Shown piece by piece: positions 37,001 through 48,100 of a DNA stretch of 64,000 nt; position 1 is the stretch's first letter; every line of letters starts with the position of its first letter. The DNA is from Magnolia sinica (lineage: Eukaryota; Streptophyta; Magnoliopsida; Magnoliales; Magnoliaceae). A model generated the notes under the pieces. That model was given only the letters and a program-made list of their open reading frames with translations. It did no database searches and was not told the origin of the DNA. The position numbers and the translations under genes were made by a program. The stretch is taken from contig NC_080584.1 in NCBI RefSeq assembly GCF_029962835.1, positions 75,668,862 to 75,732,861 on the forward strand, written 5' to 3'.

Positions 37001-37543
37001 AGTTAAAATTTTGTTGAATGGTGGAATGCCAGTGGTTATATGTCTCCTGAGTATGCAATGGAGGGCCTTTTCTCAGAGAAATCTGATGTTTATAGCTTTG
37101 GAGTCTTACTACTAGAGATTGTAAGTGGCAAGAAGATCTCCAGCTTTTATCATTCCGATAGGTCTCTAAACCTTCTGGGATATGTGAGTAACCAGAACAA
37201 ATCTACCATCTTGGTTTCATGTTTCCAAACACCTTGTTTATGTTTCCTTTTGGAATTTGACAATGAATTACAGCAATGGAAAATGTAATTGTTTCAGGCA
37301 TGGGAATTGTGGAAGGATGGTAGGGACTTGGAGCTGAAGGACCCAACGTTAGATGATCCAATATCTACCAGCTGCGACATTTTTAGATTCATCCAAATGG
37401 GACTCTTATGTGTGCAGGAAAGTGCAACGGATAGACCCACCATGTCGGATGTTGTTTCTATGCTTAGTAACGAAATGTCAATGTTGGCTATTCCAAAACG
37501 ACCCGCATTCTTTCTAGGAAGAAGGGAGCACGTTGAAAATTAA
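28099..37543 (+). CDS. G-type lectin S-receptor-like Ser/Thr protein kinase (gene B), truncated tail
   Basis: Seven exons: 28099-29434, 29628-29741, 29821-30032, 36014-36224, 36678-36915, 37033-37183, 37298-37543. All are GT-AG with consistent phases, giving 835 residues. Same domain order as gene A: signal peptide, lectin, S-locus domain, EGF-like Cys cluster (CGAYGIC), PAN ([10 protein letters not shown]), transmembrane helix (exon 2), kinase with [29 protein letters not shown] and MSPEYAMEG. Intron 3 is about 6 kb because a sense-oriented Copia element sits in it. The last exon stops at TAA 37541-37543, where gene A has TCA (Ser). The 22 residues of the usual tail remain readable beyond it (ending SSMEAR). 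Exon 1 differs from A by roughly 20% of residues, the kinase exons by only a few. Probably functional as a kinase if intron 3 is spliced; expression may be reduced. Confidence 0.87.
30659..31251 (+). repeat. 5' LTR of Copia element
   Basis: 593 bp. U3 holds about seven 14-bp modules of the palindrome CTCGACCGGTCGAG (30697-30878), each slightly different. A TATA-type CTATAAATAGGGG (30963-30975) marks the likely transcription start region. Confidence 0.92.
31308..34990 (+). pseudogene. Copia gag-pol remnant (fossil)
   Basis: Recognisable in order: gag with a UBN2-type start ([16 protein letters not shown]), CX2CX4HX4C zinc knuckle ([14 protein letters not shown]), aspartic protease (DAGAS), integrase core and the GVAERMN motif, reverse transcriptase ([10 protein letters not shown]; catalytic pair seen as YVND in place of the usual YVDD), and RNase H (STTETEYMA). 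The reading frame is interrupted about ten times, so it cannot make a polyprotein. Confidence 0.88.
35248..35840 (+). repeat. 3' LTR of Copia element
   Basis: 593 bp, partner of 30659-31251, preceded by a purine-rich tract (GAAGACATGGTGGAGA, 35231-35246). The palindrome modules recur at 35286-35466. Differences from the 5' LTR (about 70 by hand) are mostly C/T and G/A transitions. Confidence 0.92.
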
Positions 37544-38620
37544 TCTAAAAGCAGGACAGAGAATTGCTCGGTTAATGATGTAACTATTTCTTCTATGGAA
37601 GCTAGATAGAGATTGCCACTTCAGAACAGAATGTCCATCTTTCTGCAATCAACGGAACTTTTAGTTGGTTGAAGTTCAAATAATTCTTACCATTTTCTCT
37701 GTCAAATCAAATCATTATGTTATGTCCACCCATATGATACCATGCGCAGTATTGGTAAGATTGTGGGATTTATTCTCTTGGCTACCATAAGCTATTGTCC
37801 CTTTGAATTCTAGAGTTCAATGTGAGTCATTGAGAATTTTGTATTCATTGTTCTAATTAAATTCATAAACAGACATGGATGGGAACAATCATCCCTTTAG
37901 AGCAAGTTTCTTGTGGTAGCCCAAATAACAGGAGAGTTCACAGAATGGACGATTCCGATTGCTGAAATACTCAGCATGTGGGCCCCACTGGGCGGTGACA
38001 GACACTTCACCTCGTGTCATGACAGAGGAAGAAGTCCTAGTTTATCATATGGTATCAGACACATTCTGGCTCCTGGTACACCGCTTCGACCTCAATCTCG
38101 ACACTCCTAACTGTTCTTGCTCCATTGCCAACCGAAGAAACCCAGCAATGTTAAGAAGAAAGAAGATGCTAGTGTATGAGTTCCTTATTGTACTCTTAGA
38201 CGGACAAAAATGAGGATGATCCAAAACTCAAGGGGACCACAGCACAGGTAACAGTTTGGATGGGGATGATCACCATTTAAGCCTTCTTGATGTTGTTTGG
38301 GGCCATCAATTTTTGTGTATGTCATGTTCCCATCCAAAACACAAGTGGCCCACGTGATAAGAAACAGTGAGAATCGAACATCCACTGTTGAAACATTCAT
38401 GGGCATAAAAGTTTTAGATCAGGCTAATATTTTTGTGTTTTCAGTTGATCGCAGTAGGAATATTTACCTTCCAAACGGTATGGATGGCATATAAACATCA
38501 CGGGCCTGATGGAGGTTTCAACAGCCGTCATGCGGCCCATGGTGATCAGAACCAGTCATCCGTTGAATCCTGCCTTACACTGCCCAGGTGCGAAAATATT
38601 AGTAGTTGGGTGATCCCTTC
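37544..38620. other. 3' flank of gene B
   Basis: Carries the untranslated remainder of the ancestral last exon (37544-37609), the 3' flank shared with gene A, and fold-back pieces. No further gene. The frames at 37913-38213 and 38297-38654 overlap repeats and have no domain. Confidence 0.5.
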
Positions 38621-38967
38621 TAGGGGTGCACATTTAACCGTTAGAACCATGTAACCGGACCGGAACCGTTGGATCGGTCCGGTTTGGTCCGGTTCCAGGG
38701 TGCTAACGGTCCTGTTTCGGTTCCCAAATTTTCTAAACCGTCGATTATGGATCGGTTCCGATTTAGGGTCCTGTAGAACTGAACCGAACCATTGATCTGA
38801 GCCGTTAACCGAACTATATATCCGAACCGTAGAACCGATCCGTGACAGGAACTATGGATTCGAACCGTCAATCCGATGTATTTAAAATAATTAAAAAAAA
38901 AAAAACCCCCTAATGCCTAAGTCGTTTAACGCCCTGCCCTCTCTCTCACCGCACTCCCTATCCTCTG

Positions 38968-39034
<67 letters not shown>

Positions 39035-39841
39035 GCCGTCCAGATCCCAGACACCGGCACCCCCCCTAGGCCGAAGGTCGTGCGGCACGTCTGAGCTCTA
39101 ATTATCAGAAACTAGAGGGGAGTTGAAAGGGGATTGAATCCCCATGATACATCAATGAGGAGACGTCTCCTTCCATTGCAAGCTAAGCAGGCAGGTTTTC
39201 CAAGCAGCAAAGTGAGATTTTTTTCCTCTTCGTTATATCGTCCCTGAGCTCATTTCATGCAAATGTTTAACTTCCATAGTTTATGATCTTTACTGTTTAG
39301 CCATGCATGAAGATTTCTCATATCACCTTTGGCTCAGAAATTTCTGCGAGTCTGGGAATAGTCTAATCCCTTCCCTAGGGCTTTTGTTTCTATGTCATAT
39401 GTGTCCTTTGCCTTGACGCTGTGGAAAATACTACTATAATTTTATCCTTGTCATCCAGAAAGCGCCACCGATACTGAAGCAACTTGAAGACCTGTCCAAC
39501 TGGGCATCCAAAACTTGAGCTTCCACATGTTGTTAGTCAACGTTTTCACCAAGAAGTGATTTTTATTTTTATTTTTAAGCTTTTGGCAGACATGTTCAAG
39601 ATCCATAAGCTCAGAACCATTGGATCAAAGCTCTCTGTAATTCCATAAGCTGGGCTGGATTTTTAAAAGCCCAAAACCGTGGATCCGATCTAGGACCGAA
39701 CCGTTCTTCACGGTCCGGTTCCGGTTCGGTTCTAGGGTGCTAACGGTCCGGTTCTGGTTCCAATAGTTGTAGAACTGTTAAGAACGGTTCGGTTCTGGTT
39801 TCACCCCAAAATCGGACCGAACTGACCTGTGTACACCCCTA
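38621..39841. mobile_element. hAT-type non-autonomous transposon, 8-bp TSD
   Basis: Starts TAGGGGTGCACA and ends TGTGTACACCCCTA (inverted termini with one mismatch), between perfect 8-bp duplications ATCCCTTC (38613-38620 and 39842-39849), the hAT hallmark. Subterminal regions on both sides are full of GGTTCCGG/CCGGAACC words. The inside holds a (CT)n tract and ordinary AT-rich sequence. No transposase coding is seen, so it would need a helper. It lies just outside the right edge of block B. Confidence 0.85.
38971..39031 (+). repeat. (CT)n microsatellite inside the hAT element
   Basis: About thirty CT units without interruption. It accounts for the 62- and 65-codon Leu/Ser and Arg/Glu frames here. 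Confidence 0.95.
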
Positions 39842-39919
39842 ATCCCTTCCATCTGGTGAAAGGACTTCTGCAATTAGACTTAGATGCCATAAACAACTCA
39901 TGTTCATGAATAGTAGCTA

Positions 39920-39922
<3 letters not shown>

Positions 39923-40012
<90 letters not shown>
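39923..40012. repeat. (AT)n microsatellite
   Basis: Forty-five uninterrupted AT units, followed by T6. Likely hypervariable in length. Confidence 0.97.
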
Positions 40013-40016
<4 letters not shown>

Positions 40017-40619
40017 TTTTAAAGGGAATTTGGCCGTACTGACCTCGAAGTTTGGACAAATTACCTAACGAGATTCAACCTTTCACCTAAGAGTGGCCCT
40101 TTGCCAAGCTTCCGTAAATTACTTGGACTAAAATGCCCTTGTCCATGTTTCAGTAGTTGTATTGTCCTGGAGAGATGGAATGGCTACTCTTCAGAGAAAG
40201 TGACAGATTGGTTACTCCCCCTGCCACTAGGCAACGGGTGGTGTTTGGTGCTCTGTGGGCCCCACCATGATGTATGTATTTCATCCATGCCGTCCATAAT
40301 CCATGCCTCCTATCCTTTTTGCCGTGTCATTTTAGACGTAAGTCATCCATGCTGTCCATAATCCATGCCGTGTCATGTTAGGAGTAAATAATCCATGTCA
40401 TCCATAATCCTTTTTGTCATGTCATTTTAGTGGTAAGGCCCAAATATCAGCCGATAAGGTGGATAGAAGTGGATACTGCCCAACTCAGGAGTTTTGGTGC
40501 CCACAGCGAGCTAACCGATGGGGTGGATGGATCGGATCACCCCATTGTGGGCCTTAAGTTATGGTACCAATGGTTTGGTAGGAAAGGAAGTGAACGTGTT
40601 GAAAACCACAACAACGATC
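40013..40619. repeat. Fold-back-family repeat region
   Basis: No gene supported. GTGGGCCCCACCATGATGTA at 40256 opens a fold-back copy in which the CATCCATGCCGTCCATAATC phrase is repeated two or three times (40289-40410), a short internal expansion. Confidence 0.5.
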
Positions 40620-40625
40620 CAGGCA

Positions 40626-40932
40626 ACATGACAGCCACGACCCATATAACATGGCAACTATGACCCATGAAAACCACGACCCATATAACATAACAACCAT
40701 GACCCGTATAACATGGCAACTACGACACATGCAAACCATGACCCATATAATATGACAACCACGACCCGTATAACATAACAACCATGATCCATGACAACTA
40801 CAACCCATATAACATGACAACAACTACAACCCATATGACATGACAACCACAACCCATATAACATAACAACCTCGACTCATATAACATGACAACCACGACC
40901 CTTACCTCATCACAACCACGACCCATATAGAT
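40626..40932. repeat. Minisatellite of CAACCACGACCCATATAACATGA units
   Basis: About thirteen imperfect units of roughly 22-25 bp run head to tail, with CACGACCCATATAACAT as the clearest core. The 89- and 68-codon minus-strand frames rich in Gly-Cys-Tyr-Trp are products of this periodicity. Confidence 0.85.
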
Positions 40933-40973
40933 AAGCATGTTACTTTTCTAACATTGATGGATGCACTACAAGA

Positions 40974-41360
40974 AATTAGCCTTTTACCGACGAACTTATT
41001 TCCGACGAAATCAATTTCATCGGTAAACATGACTTTCCCCGACGAAATCATATGTTCTCGCCACGACCAAATATGTTCCTGCCACCATTTACAATGATGG
41101 CCTAGAAACTTTTCCCAACAACATTATGTATTGTTGGTGAAAACTATTTTCCTGATGATTATTTCATTGGTAAATGTAATTTTTCCCAACGAACCAAATA
41201 GTTCATCGGCAAAAGATCCCTTAGTGTCCTTTTTAATAACGAAGAGGCTATTTTTACCGACGTTATACAATATTTTCAGTAAAGGAACTTTTTACCGATG
41301 AAAAAAATCGTCAATGAAGGAGCTTTTTACTGATGAAATAGATACATCGTCGAACAAAAT
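40974..41360. mobile_element. Left end of a CACTA transposon (ACCGACGAA family)
   Basis: Begins CACTACAAGAAATTAGCC at 40974, then has subterminal TTACCGACGAA / TTTCGTCGGTAA-type units. It matches the inverted right end at 2158-2459. No right terminus was found further right, so it is truncated, interrupted or extends past what I can recognise. The GC-rich TTACCCTACCCGCCACTCCC part near 41610 may be the element's own promoter or 5' leader. Confidence 0.7.
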
Positions 41361-43258
41361 GAACGGTGGACATATTATTTCACTTTATGTGGTTGATCAT
41401 GGATGTTGAATTGTAATTTTTATTTTTGGTGTAGCTATAAGTATATTTTAAAACATATGTATGGAGTGGATGAGGCCGATATAGCACGGGGGGGCCCAAA
41501 TATTTTTGAATCCTTTTACCGATGAATTGTGAAAACTATCACCAACGAAAATTTTCATCGGTAATAATGTTATGTTTTAAGTCAAAAATATTTTTTACCA
41601 TTCCCTCTTCTTACCCTACCCGCCACTCCCACTCGAACGAGCGCTGCTGCCTGCCCGACGCCCCTATTCCGGTACCCTAAACCCTAACTCGCTGCTACTT
41701 GCCCGATGCCTAATTGTCTCCCTTTCCGTCTCTCTCGTCTCAAATCTCTCTTACGTTAGTCAAAAAGGTAATCTGTATATTTTTTTCTCTCATCGATTTC
41801 TTCTCTTTCACTTTTTTTCTAATTCTACTTTCTACCAATTCGATTTATTCTATATAGATTACAATCATTGGATGGATATCTATTGTGCATTTTCTTGTTT
41901 TTGTCTTTTGATTTGATGATCGATGGAAGATTCTAGGGCACGGATGGTATTTTATTTCATTCTTATGATTCTAGTCCTTTTGAAATGGGGGTAAATCAAT
42001 TTTCGTTTGGATGCCCGTAAATGGTTTAAGTGGTAATCAATCATTTACAGCATGTCCTGTTTTAGCTGCAAGGTGTAAATGATTGTCTGTCTTCGGATAA
42101 CCTGTAAATTTTTTAAGTCCTGTAAATGGAGAGCCAATCTTTCCATTTGGAGAGCCTGTAAATGAAATCTGACCTTTTTGCCTATAAATGAAATGGGGGT
42201 AAATGTTGTACCCATAACACATGTCAAAAGTTTTTACGAAATTCCCATCTTAGGAGAGCATTTTGGTATATATGTGTGAGCCTAGGGATACACACACATT
42301 AGTGGCATCCCCTCCCATGTTTGGTGTTAGACAGATTTTTGGCCTCCGTTGAATAGGGATGGAGCAACTGGAAGGGCCTTTCATGAGCCCATGTAACACA
42401 ATGCTTGGTTGGGCCCATCACAATGTCCTTATAACATCCATTCCATCCATCGGTCTCTTCAGCTCACATTTATCCCATGCACGAGGCAGATCTAAAACTC
42501 AGGTGGGCCCCACCACAAGAAACAACAGATATTAAATGCTTGGGGCTGGCAGAAGTTTTGGATCTTGCCAATATCTAGTTTTCCCTTCATCATGGTGGAA
42601 ATCTCCTTGTGAATGGGTCGGATGGCATATAAACATCACGGTGGACCCCACATAATGGATAACATATAAACATCATGGTCGGCTCATCACATTTCTTTTT
42701 GGTCATTTCACAGCTCAACAGAGCAATCTGCTTGGCTGCCATTTTTGAAAATGATCCATGCCTTGTTCTACCTTTAAAATAAGGAAAAATTGCTTTATGT
42801 TTTGTTGCATGTAAATGTTTAAGAATACTTGGGTGTATTTTAACAGTATATGTTTAGAATCTAGCCTTTGTATCCGAGGTTATTTCTAATGATCCAAACC
42901 TTTCATCTATTGGGTCTACTGTCCAAAGTCCATATGGCCTACCCCAAAAAATCACATTACTCAAGTGATTCTAGCTATTAGCAGGTTCTCTAGGATTACA
43001 AAATCCTCGAACCAGTGGCTAGGATCATCTGATTGGTGTGATTTTGGCATATGCTCCATCCATGCTTAGTTACAATATATGAACAGTTTGGATCTCATGT
43101 ATGCTAGTGGACAGAGATTGAGTGCTTGACAACAAACTTAGAGATTAGTATGTAGCACTGCAATTTGGATGCATTCTTTTAAAATAAGAGAAATATTAAA
43201 ATGTCTAAAAAAGTCTCCAGTAACAACACTATTAGAAAAGTTGGCATGCAATTACATA
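41361..43258. other. Intergenic / inside of CACTA element, fold-back at 42340-42720
   Basis: No gene supported. 41600-41770 is a pyrimidine-rich leader-like stretch (CCCTAAACCCTAACTCGC; CTCTCTCGTCTC). 42030-42230 has repeated CCTGTAAATG words. 42340-42720 is a fold-back-family copy (GGGCCCATCACAATGTCC... GGTGGACCCCACATAATGG). Confidence 0.4.
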
Positions 43259-43870
43259 CACTACAATAAATTCCACTTTTACCTACGAACAAATTCGTAG
43301 GTAAATGATATGATTTCGTAGGCAAAAGCTTTACCTACGAAAAAATTCGTCGGTAAAAAGCCCTGGATAAAGACTTTTACCGACGAAAAATGTCATCGTT
43401 GGCAATGGTAAGACTTTTACCTACGAAATTAAAAACTTTGTTAAGACTTTTACCAACGAACTTTTTTGTTGGTCAAAACTGTGTTAAGACTTTTACCTAC
43501 AAACGTTGTCGTAACTAAAAACTTTCTTAAAACTTTTACCTATGAAATTATTCGTAGGTGAAAACAATGTTAAGACTTTTACCTACGAATGTGTTTGTAA
43601 CTAACAACTTTGTTAATACTTTTACCTACGAAATTGTTCGTAGGTACAAACGGTGTTAAGACTTTTACCTATGAAAGTTTTTGTAGGTACAAACTTTGTT
43701 AAGACTTTTTACCTACGAAATTTGATGTAGGTAAAAACTGTCGATGAAACGTTTACCTACGAAATGATTTGTAAGTAAAATAATGTGAATGAACCTTTTA
43801 CCTACGAATAATTTTGTAGGTAAAAATGTCAATGAAACTTTTACTTGCGAAAATTTTCGTAGGTAAAAGT
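43259..43870. mobile_element. End of a second CACTA transposon (CCTACGAA family)
   Basis: Begins CACTACAATAAATTCC at 43259. About eleven spaced copies of TTTTACCTACGAA and its complement TTCGTAGGTAAA follow to 43870, the usual subterminal transposase-binding array of En/Spm elements. The minus-strand transposase remnant at 44106-44450 points toward this end, so it is probably the element's 3' end. The opposite end was not found. Confidence 0.75.
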
Positions 43871-44105
43871 TTCTCTTTTTTTTTTTTCTTAAAACAGGCA
43901 AAAATTCCTATTATACACCTGTTACAATATATTTCATTATATTCACATTCCCATTTTTCCAAACAAACACAAACTACAACCATCCAAATACAAACCACAT
44001 CCATACATACATAAATAATCTTATCCACATTATATTCATCCACGCACAAATACATATAAGTTTAACATTCGTATATAAAATAAATCATAAATAAAATACG
44101 ACAAA

Positions 44106-44450
44106 TCACAAAGATAAAGGCGGAGGTGGTGGGGCATCGATGGGTAAGCGTGCAGCGAGAACCTATAATATCTCCTACATCTGTCGCTCATGCTTCACCC
44201 GCATCTCCTCCATCCTCCTCTCTTGCTCCTCCCTCTGCCTCTCCTGCTCCTCCTTCTACCTCTCATGCTCCTCCCCCTGCCTCTCATGCTCCTCCCTTTG
44301 CCTCGCTAGCTAGTCTTTGATCTCGCCAACGGCACCCCGTAGATGCTGAACCTCTTTCTCTGCGATATTAGCTCGGCGTATAGCACTCTTGCCAGCGACT
44401 GATCGGCTAGAGGCAACTCTAGCAGGTGCTATGAGCATGGCACCATGGCC
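44106..44450 (-). pseudogene. Last exon of an En/Spm-type transposase-associated gene, decayed
   Basis: Reading down from 44450, directly after an acceptor TTTTAG, 115 codons run to TGA at 44106. They give a Gln/Glu/Arg-rich coiled coil (REEHERQ repeats, REEQERRMEEMR) and a proline-run tail (PPPPPLSL). This is the usual C-terminal look of plant CACTA open frames of the Transposase_24 (Ptta/En/Spm) class. Four in-frame TAG codons all stand where Gln (CAG) is expected from the repeat, so it is dead. The + strand Pro/Ala/Ser frame at 44126-44320 is its shadow. Family assignment is by pattern only. Confidence 0.6.
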
Positions 44451-44455
44451 CTAAA

Positions 44456-44735
44456 ATTATAGGTTTAGGTTTAGGAATTCGGGTTCGGGTTATATGTTTG
44501 GGTTTAGGTGTAGGTTTAAGTTAAGTGAATTAAGTTTAGGTTATAGGTTTAGGTTTAGGGATTCAGATTCGGGTTCGGAATTGGGTTTAGGTTTGGGTTT
44601 TCAAGTTTAGGTATAGGTTTATGTTAGGGAGTTGAGATTAGGATTAGGTGTAGGTTTAAGTTTGGAAATTTGAGAATACGTTTAGGTTTTAGGTTTAGGT
44701 ATAGGTTATAGGTTATAGGTTTAGGTTAAGTTCAT
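44456..44735. repeat. Telomere-like (TTTAGG/GGTTTAGGTTTAG)n degenerate tract
   Basis: About 280 bp built from TTTAGGTTTAGG, GGGTTCGGGTT and TAGGTGTAGG words, close to but not the TTTAGGG plant telomere unit. It lies in what would be an intron of the minus-strand transposase gene, just upstream of its last exon. Confidence 0.75.
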
Positions 44736-44810
44736 TTCAAATTATACAAAATTAACTCGAGCATTAATGAAAATTTTCATAAATATGGGCCTACTACAAA
44801 TTCGAGTTAA

Positions 44811-45260
44811 TACATAAACACGGCCTGTCTAAATGGCTAGGTCACTCCAATGCTGTCCATAGGAGATGGACAACTTCATCATGGTCATAACAGCGGTTTT
44901 CACCTTTCAGGGACCCCCGCTCAATATCTGGATAGCTCTGACGCACATCCGGGACTACTCCAATAAATTCGAGCTAATACATAAACACGGTCTGTCCTAA
45001 TGGCCAAGCCACTCCAATGTTGTCCATAGGAAATGTACAGCTTCATCATGGTTATAACAGCGGTTCCCGCCTTCCAGGGACCCCCACTCAACATTCGGAT
45101 AGTTCCAAAGCACATCCAGGTCTGCTCCATCAATGTTTAATACATAAACACGGGCCTGTCCAAATGGTCAGGCCACCCATATTGTTGTCCATAGGAAATG
45201 GACAACTTCTTCATGGTCACAACAGCGGTTCCCACCTTCCAGGGACCACCACTCAATTAA
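44811..45260. repeat. Three tandem copies of a ~165-bp unit
   Basis: Units begin TACATAAACACGG at 44811, 44978 and 45141 (periods 167 and 163). Each holds GTCCATAGGA[GA]ATG[GT]ACA, AACAGCGGTT and CAGGGAC phrases. One minus-strand frame (70 codons) stays open over parts of two units. Possibly duplicated coding sequence of the CACTA element; not recognised. Confidence 0.75.
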
Positions 45261-48100
45261 ATCCTAAATTAGCTACCCATCCAAGGTTGAATAGATTGTA
45301 ATACTTTCATATTCTCATTTGAATGTACACACAAAAAATCCGACAGCATCTCCTCATGCCTCTCCAGATAAGTTGATCTTACGTTACATTCCGATGCTAA
45401 ATATCTAAAGCAATGTAAAGATATTTGACATTGGATACGGAACGAAAGAAACATATCCAGAGATAAATGAGGAGATGGACCGCGGATCAGGCATGAACAT
45501 TTAAATAGATTATATGAAAGCATACTATCCATTTAACCTTGAACTGTCCATAATGGGACAATTTGAGCAATTTCTATGCCACAAAAAACACACCATATCT
45601 ATTTATAAGATAAAGAATAAAATTTTTTTAAAAAAAAACTATTGAAGATAACATCCTGAAAGTACAAATAAAAGAATCCCACTCTGAGATACTTACTTTT
45701 AGCCTCTCATGAGCTTTCCTTCACTATAAAAGAAATAATGTTATGAGGGTGAGAATGTAGGCCTCATACATTCATCTGCCAAGCAAATTTACAACGACAC
45801 ACAACCCAAGTAAAACCTAGATTGTAACTACTCAGTGATAGTTTGAGTTGGACTCACAGCTACAACTAGTGTTACTTGTCCAAGTCAATTCATAAAGATC
45901 CATTTACTTGGATTTGCAGTTAAATAAACATATCAAATTTCAGTTGGACCAGCCATCTGATCAGCTACATATGTTACATAAGCCAGAAAAGTCATCTCAG
46001 AGTTTGGTAGCATTGAGGGCATGAAATACTGAGGAAAAAAAAAAGGTTAGCCATTCAACACAAACATTTTAACCACAATAGAAATTGGAATGGATAAATT
46101 CTCAAAGACTAAACCCATACCTGCAGGGTTGTCAATGGTTACTTAGACCTGCAGGTACCTGATGGACCTGACTCAATTTTAATGGGTTGGGTCCCATCTT
46201 TTGGACCCTGTAAGAAAGCCCATTCACACATCATACACCTGTCAAAGTGGCATGTGTGTGATCTAATCCTATAGCAAACATGTAATGTAATTCCAGGAAT
46301 AACCAACCAGTATTTATACAACTGCCCACTGCATGCAACTAGAACCCACATATACAAGTCACTTTTGTATTTTGTATCTCACATACACGTTTTGAAATGA
46401 ACAGACCAATACCTTTCTTAAGCATTGAATGTGGGGTCCATCTATCTCAAACAAAGTATCAAGATCTGAGCATTCCACCTGAACCTGTGTGCAACATGAA
46501 AATTAAAGCATTTGAGTAAGTATTCAAAAAGCTAAGGTAAGCTAACAACATTTGAGCAATGCAAAGAAATCCAACTGCAGCACCATTCCACATCTAAAAT
46601 CCTTTAAAATCCATGTATCAGAAAATTGATTTCTTCTCGTATAAGTGAAGATCTCATGGAGTGAGAAAATTTGAAAAATCATATAATAGACTAAGGAAAT
46701 AAAATTTCAAACAAAATTCACAATGAATCATTAAATACAAAGAAGCAAAAACTTCAGAATTTCAATCAAACTAGCAGGTCAGGACAGATGCAACCTATTA
46801 CTATGAAATCTAAAATTTTTGAGTAAGAAATGATAACGGAACAAAACCTTTATGTAAATATTCTAATTCATTGAATTCAATAAACTCACAATTCCAGATA
46901 TTTGACACAATTTGAAATTATAAATCAGAAGAAAAGAAAACTACAATATTAAAGTAATAAAAATAAAAATAAAAAAGACAATCTCTTCTTCCAATGAAGC
47001 ACCAACAATACCTCAGCTATAAATTACATCTTTTATATCAAAATCAGATCCTATAGTTCCACCAATGATTGTACTACCGCCTTTTCTCAGGTTGTGTCTG
47101 GAAGGGAAAAAGTCCATTATCAGTCGGTTAATCAATTATACCTAGTGCTGATTCCAATCGTTCCTCCTGTAAGTTTTTAGCATTGTCAAATTGAATCAGA
47201 TCACCTAAGAATTTCCTTATGTGGAGCCGTAGAAAGGAATGAATACTAGTCATACACTCACTGTCAAGGTATTAAAAAACAATTACATAAAAACTTTTAC
47301 GGCCGTTTAGAAACAATAACGGTAGGAACCATTAAGCGTTATGGGGTGATAGAGATCTTCTTTTTTTTTTTTTTTTCCTTTTTTTGTTAAAAGGCTGTAG
47401 CAGCCATTAAGTTACAGCCCGTATGATAACCATGCTCCTTGTATGGAAAGTTCAAATGATTTTTCCTAACCGTTCTCTTAAAAGAAAAAATAATAATAAT
47501 CAGGAACTTCAATGTTATGTATGGAATCATGATTCTGTTTCATTGTCCATGATATGGCCATAGTTCATCTTGGCTTGCCCTTTCCTCATGTCCATTGTTA
47601 AATTCTTTCTTCTGTAGTCATGATTCATTGTTAAAATCAGCATATCATGCAGTCTCTTTCTAGTACCTTAATCATGGTTGAGCATATGTTTTTATAATTT
47701 TTAGTTGGAATTATAAACTAATGGTACATATCATGTGCCGTGTACTCATGTTGCATTGTGCACACTCTATTTTCAAGCAACCACAAATTTTCTTCTTGAA
47801 AGTGCTTTAAATTTGTGCGAATTGGAATCTCTTCTATTCTGTTTGTTTTATTCTCTTAGCTTCCATTTCTAATGAGTTTTCTCACTGCCTTTATTGACGA
47901 TATCCATGATTAAGGAACTAAAGTACTGAAAGATATAATTGTGGGACGATTCTCATATAGTATATGATTATTTTTATTTTTTTCTGTGCTCTTGACTCTC
48001 TTCTCAATATCTTCCAAAGAATCCTATTATTATTCAACAAAATCTAGAAAATCTAGCTGTAATGTTGTGTGCATTATAATGACTGACTTTTTTTAAGCAG
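45261..48100. other. AT-rich intergenic, nothing firm
   Basis: No gene could be supported. The 87- and 72-codon minus-strand frames lack domains and splice context. A patch near 47300-47430 (ACGGCCGTTTAG; GGCTGTAGCAGCCATTAAG) looks like an unclassified repeat. 46600-47000 is plain AT-rich sequence. Confidence 0.4.

Larger units (their letters stand above)
26243..38566 (+). repeat. Segmental duplication block B (kinase gene B copy)
   Basis: Direct-orientation partner of block A. Only 2.2 kb separates the right edge of A from the left edge of B, so this is a tandem duplication. Block-B-only changes are an insert at about 26586-27153 in the upstream region, the Copia element in intron 3 (30659-35840), a deletion in the promoter fold-back, and about 110 extra bases in the 3' flank (37925-38040). 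Confidence 0.85.

Noticed and set aside
9449-37543. Self-incompatibility S-locus pair (receptor plus pollen ligand)
   Set aside because: The domain plan matches SRK, but these receptors form a large family and no small cysteine-rich ligand gene was seen nearby.
38891-39101. Arg/Glu and Leu/Ser repeat frames
   Set aside because: Direct products of the (CT)n microsatellite.
40537-40864. Gly/Cys/Tyr/Trp-rich minus-strand frames
   Set aside because: Products of the 22-25-bp minisatellite.
2459-40974. Pairing the CACTA ends at 2459 and 40974 as one element
   Set aside because: They point away from each other: 2459 is a right end and 40974 a left end, so they belong to two copies of one family.
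44126-44320. Pro/Ala/Ser-rich + strand frame as a cell-wall-like protein
   Set aside because: It is the antisense of the Glu/Gln/Arg repeat of the transposase exon, which has splice context and family-like wording.
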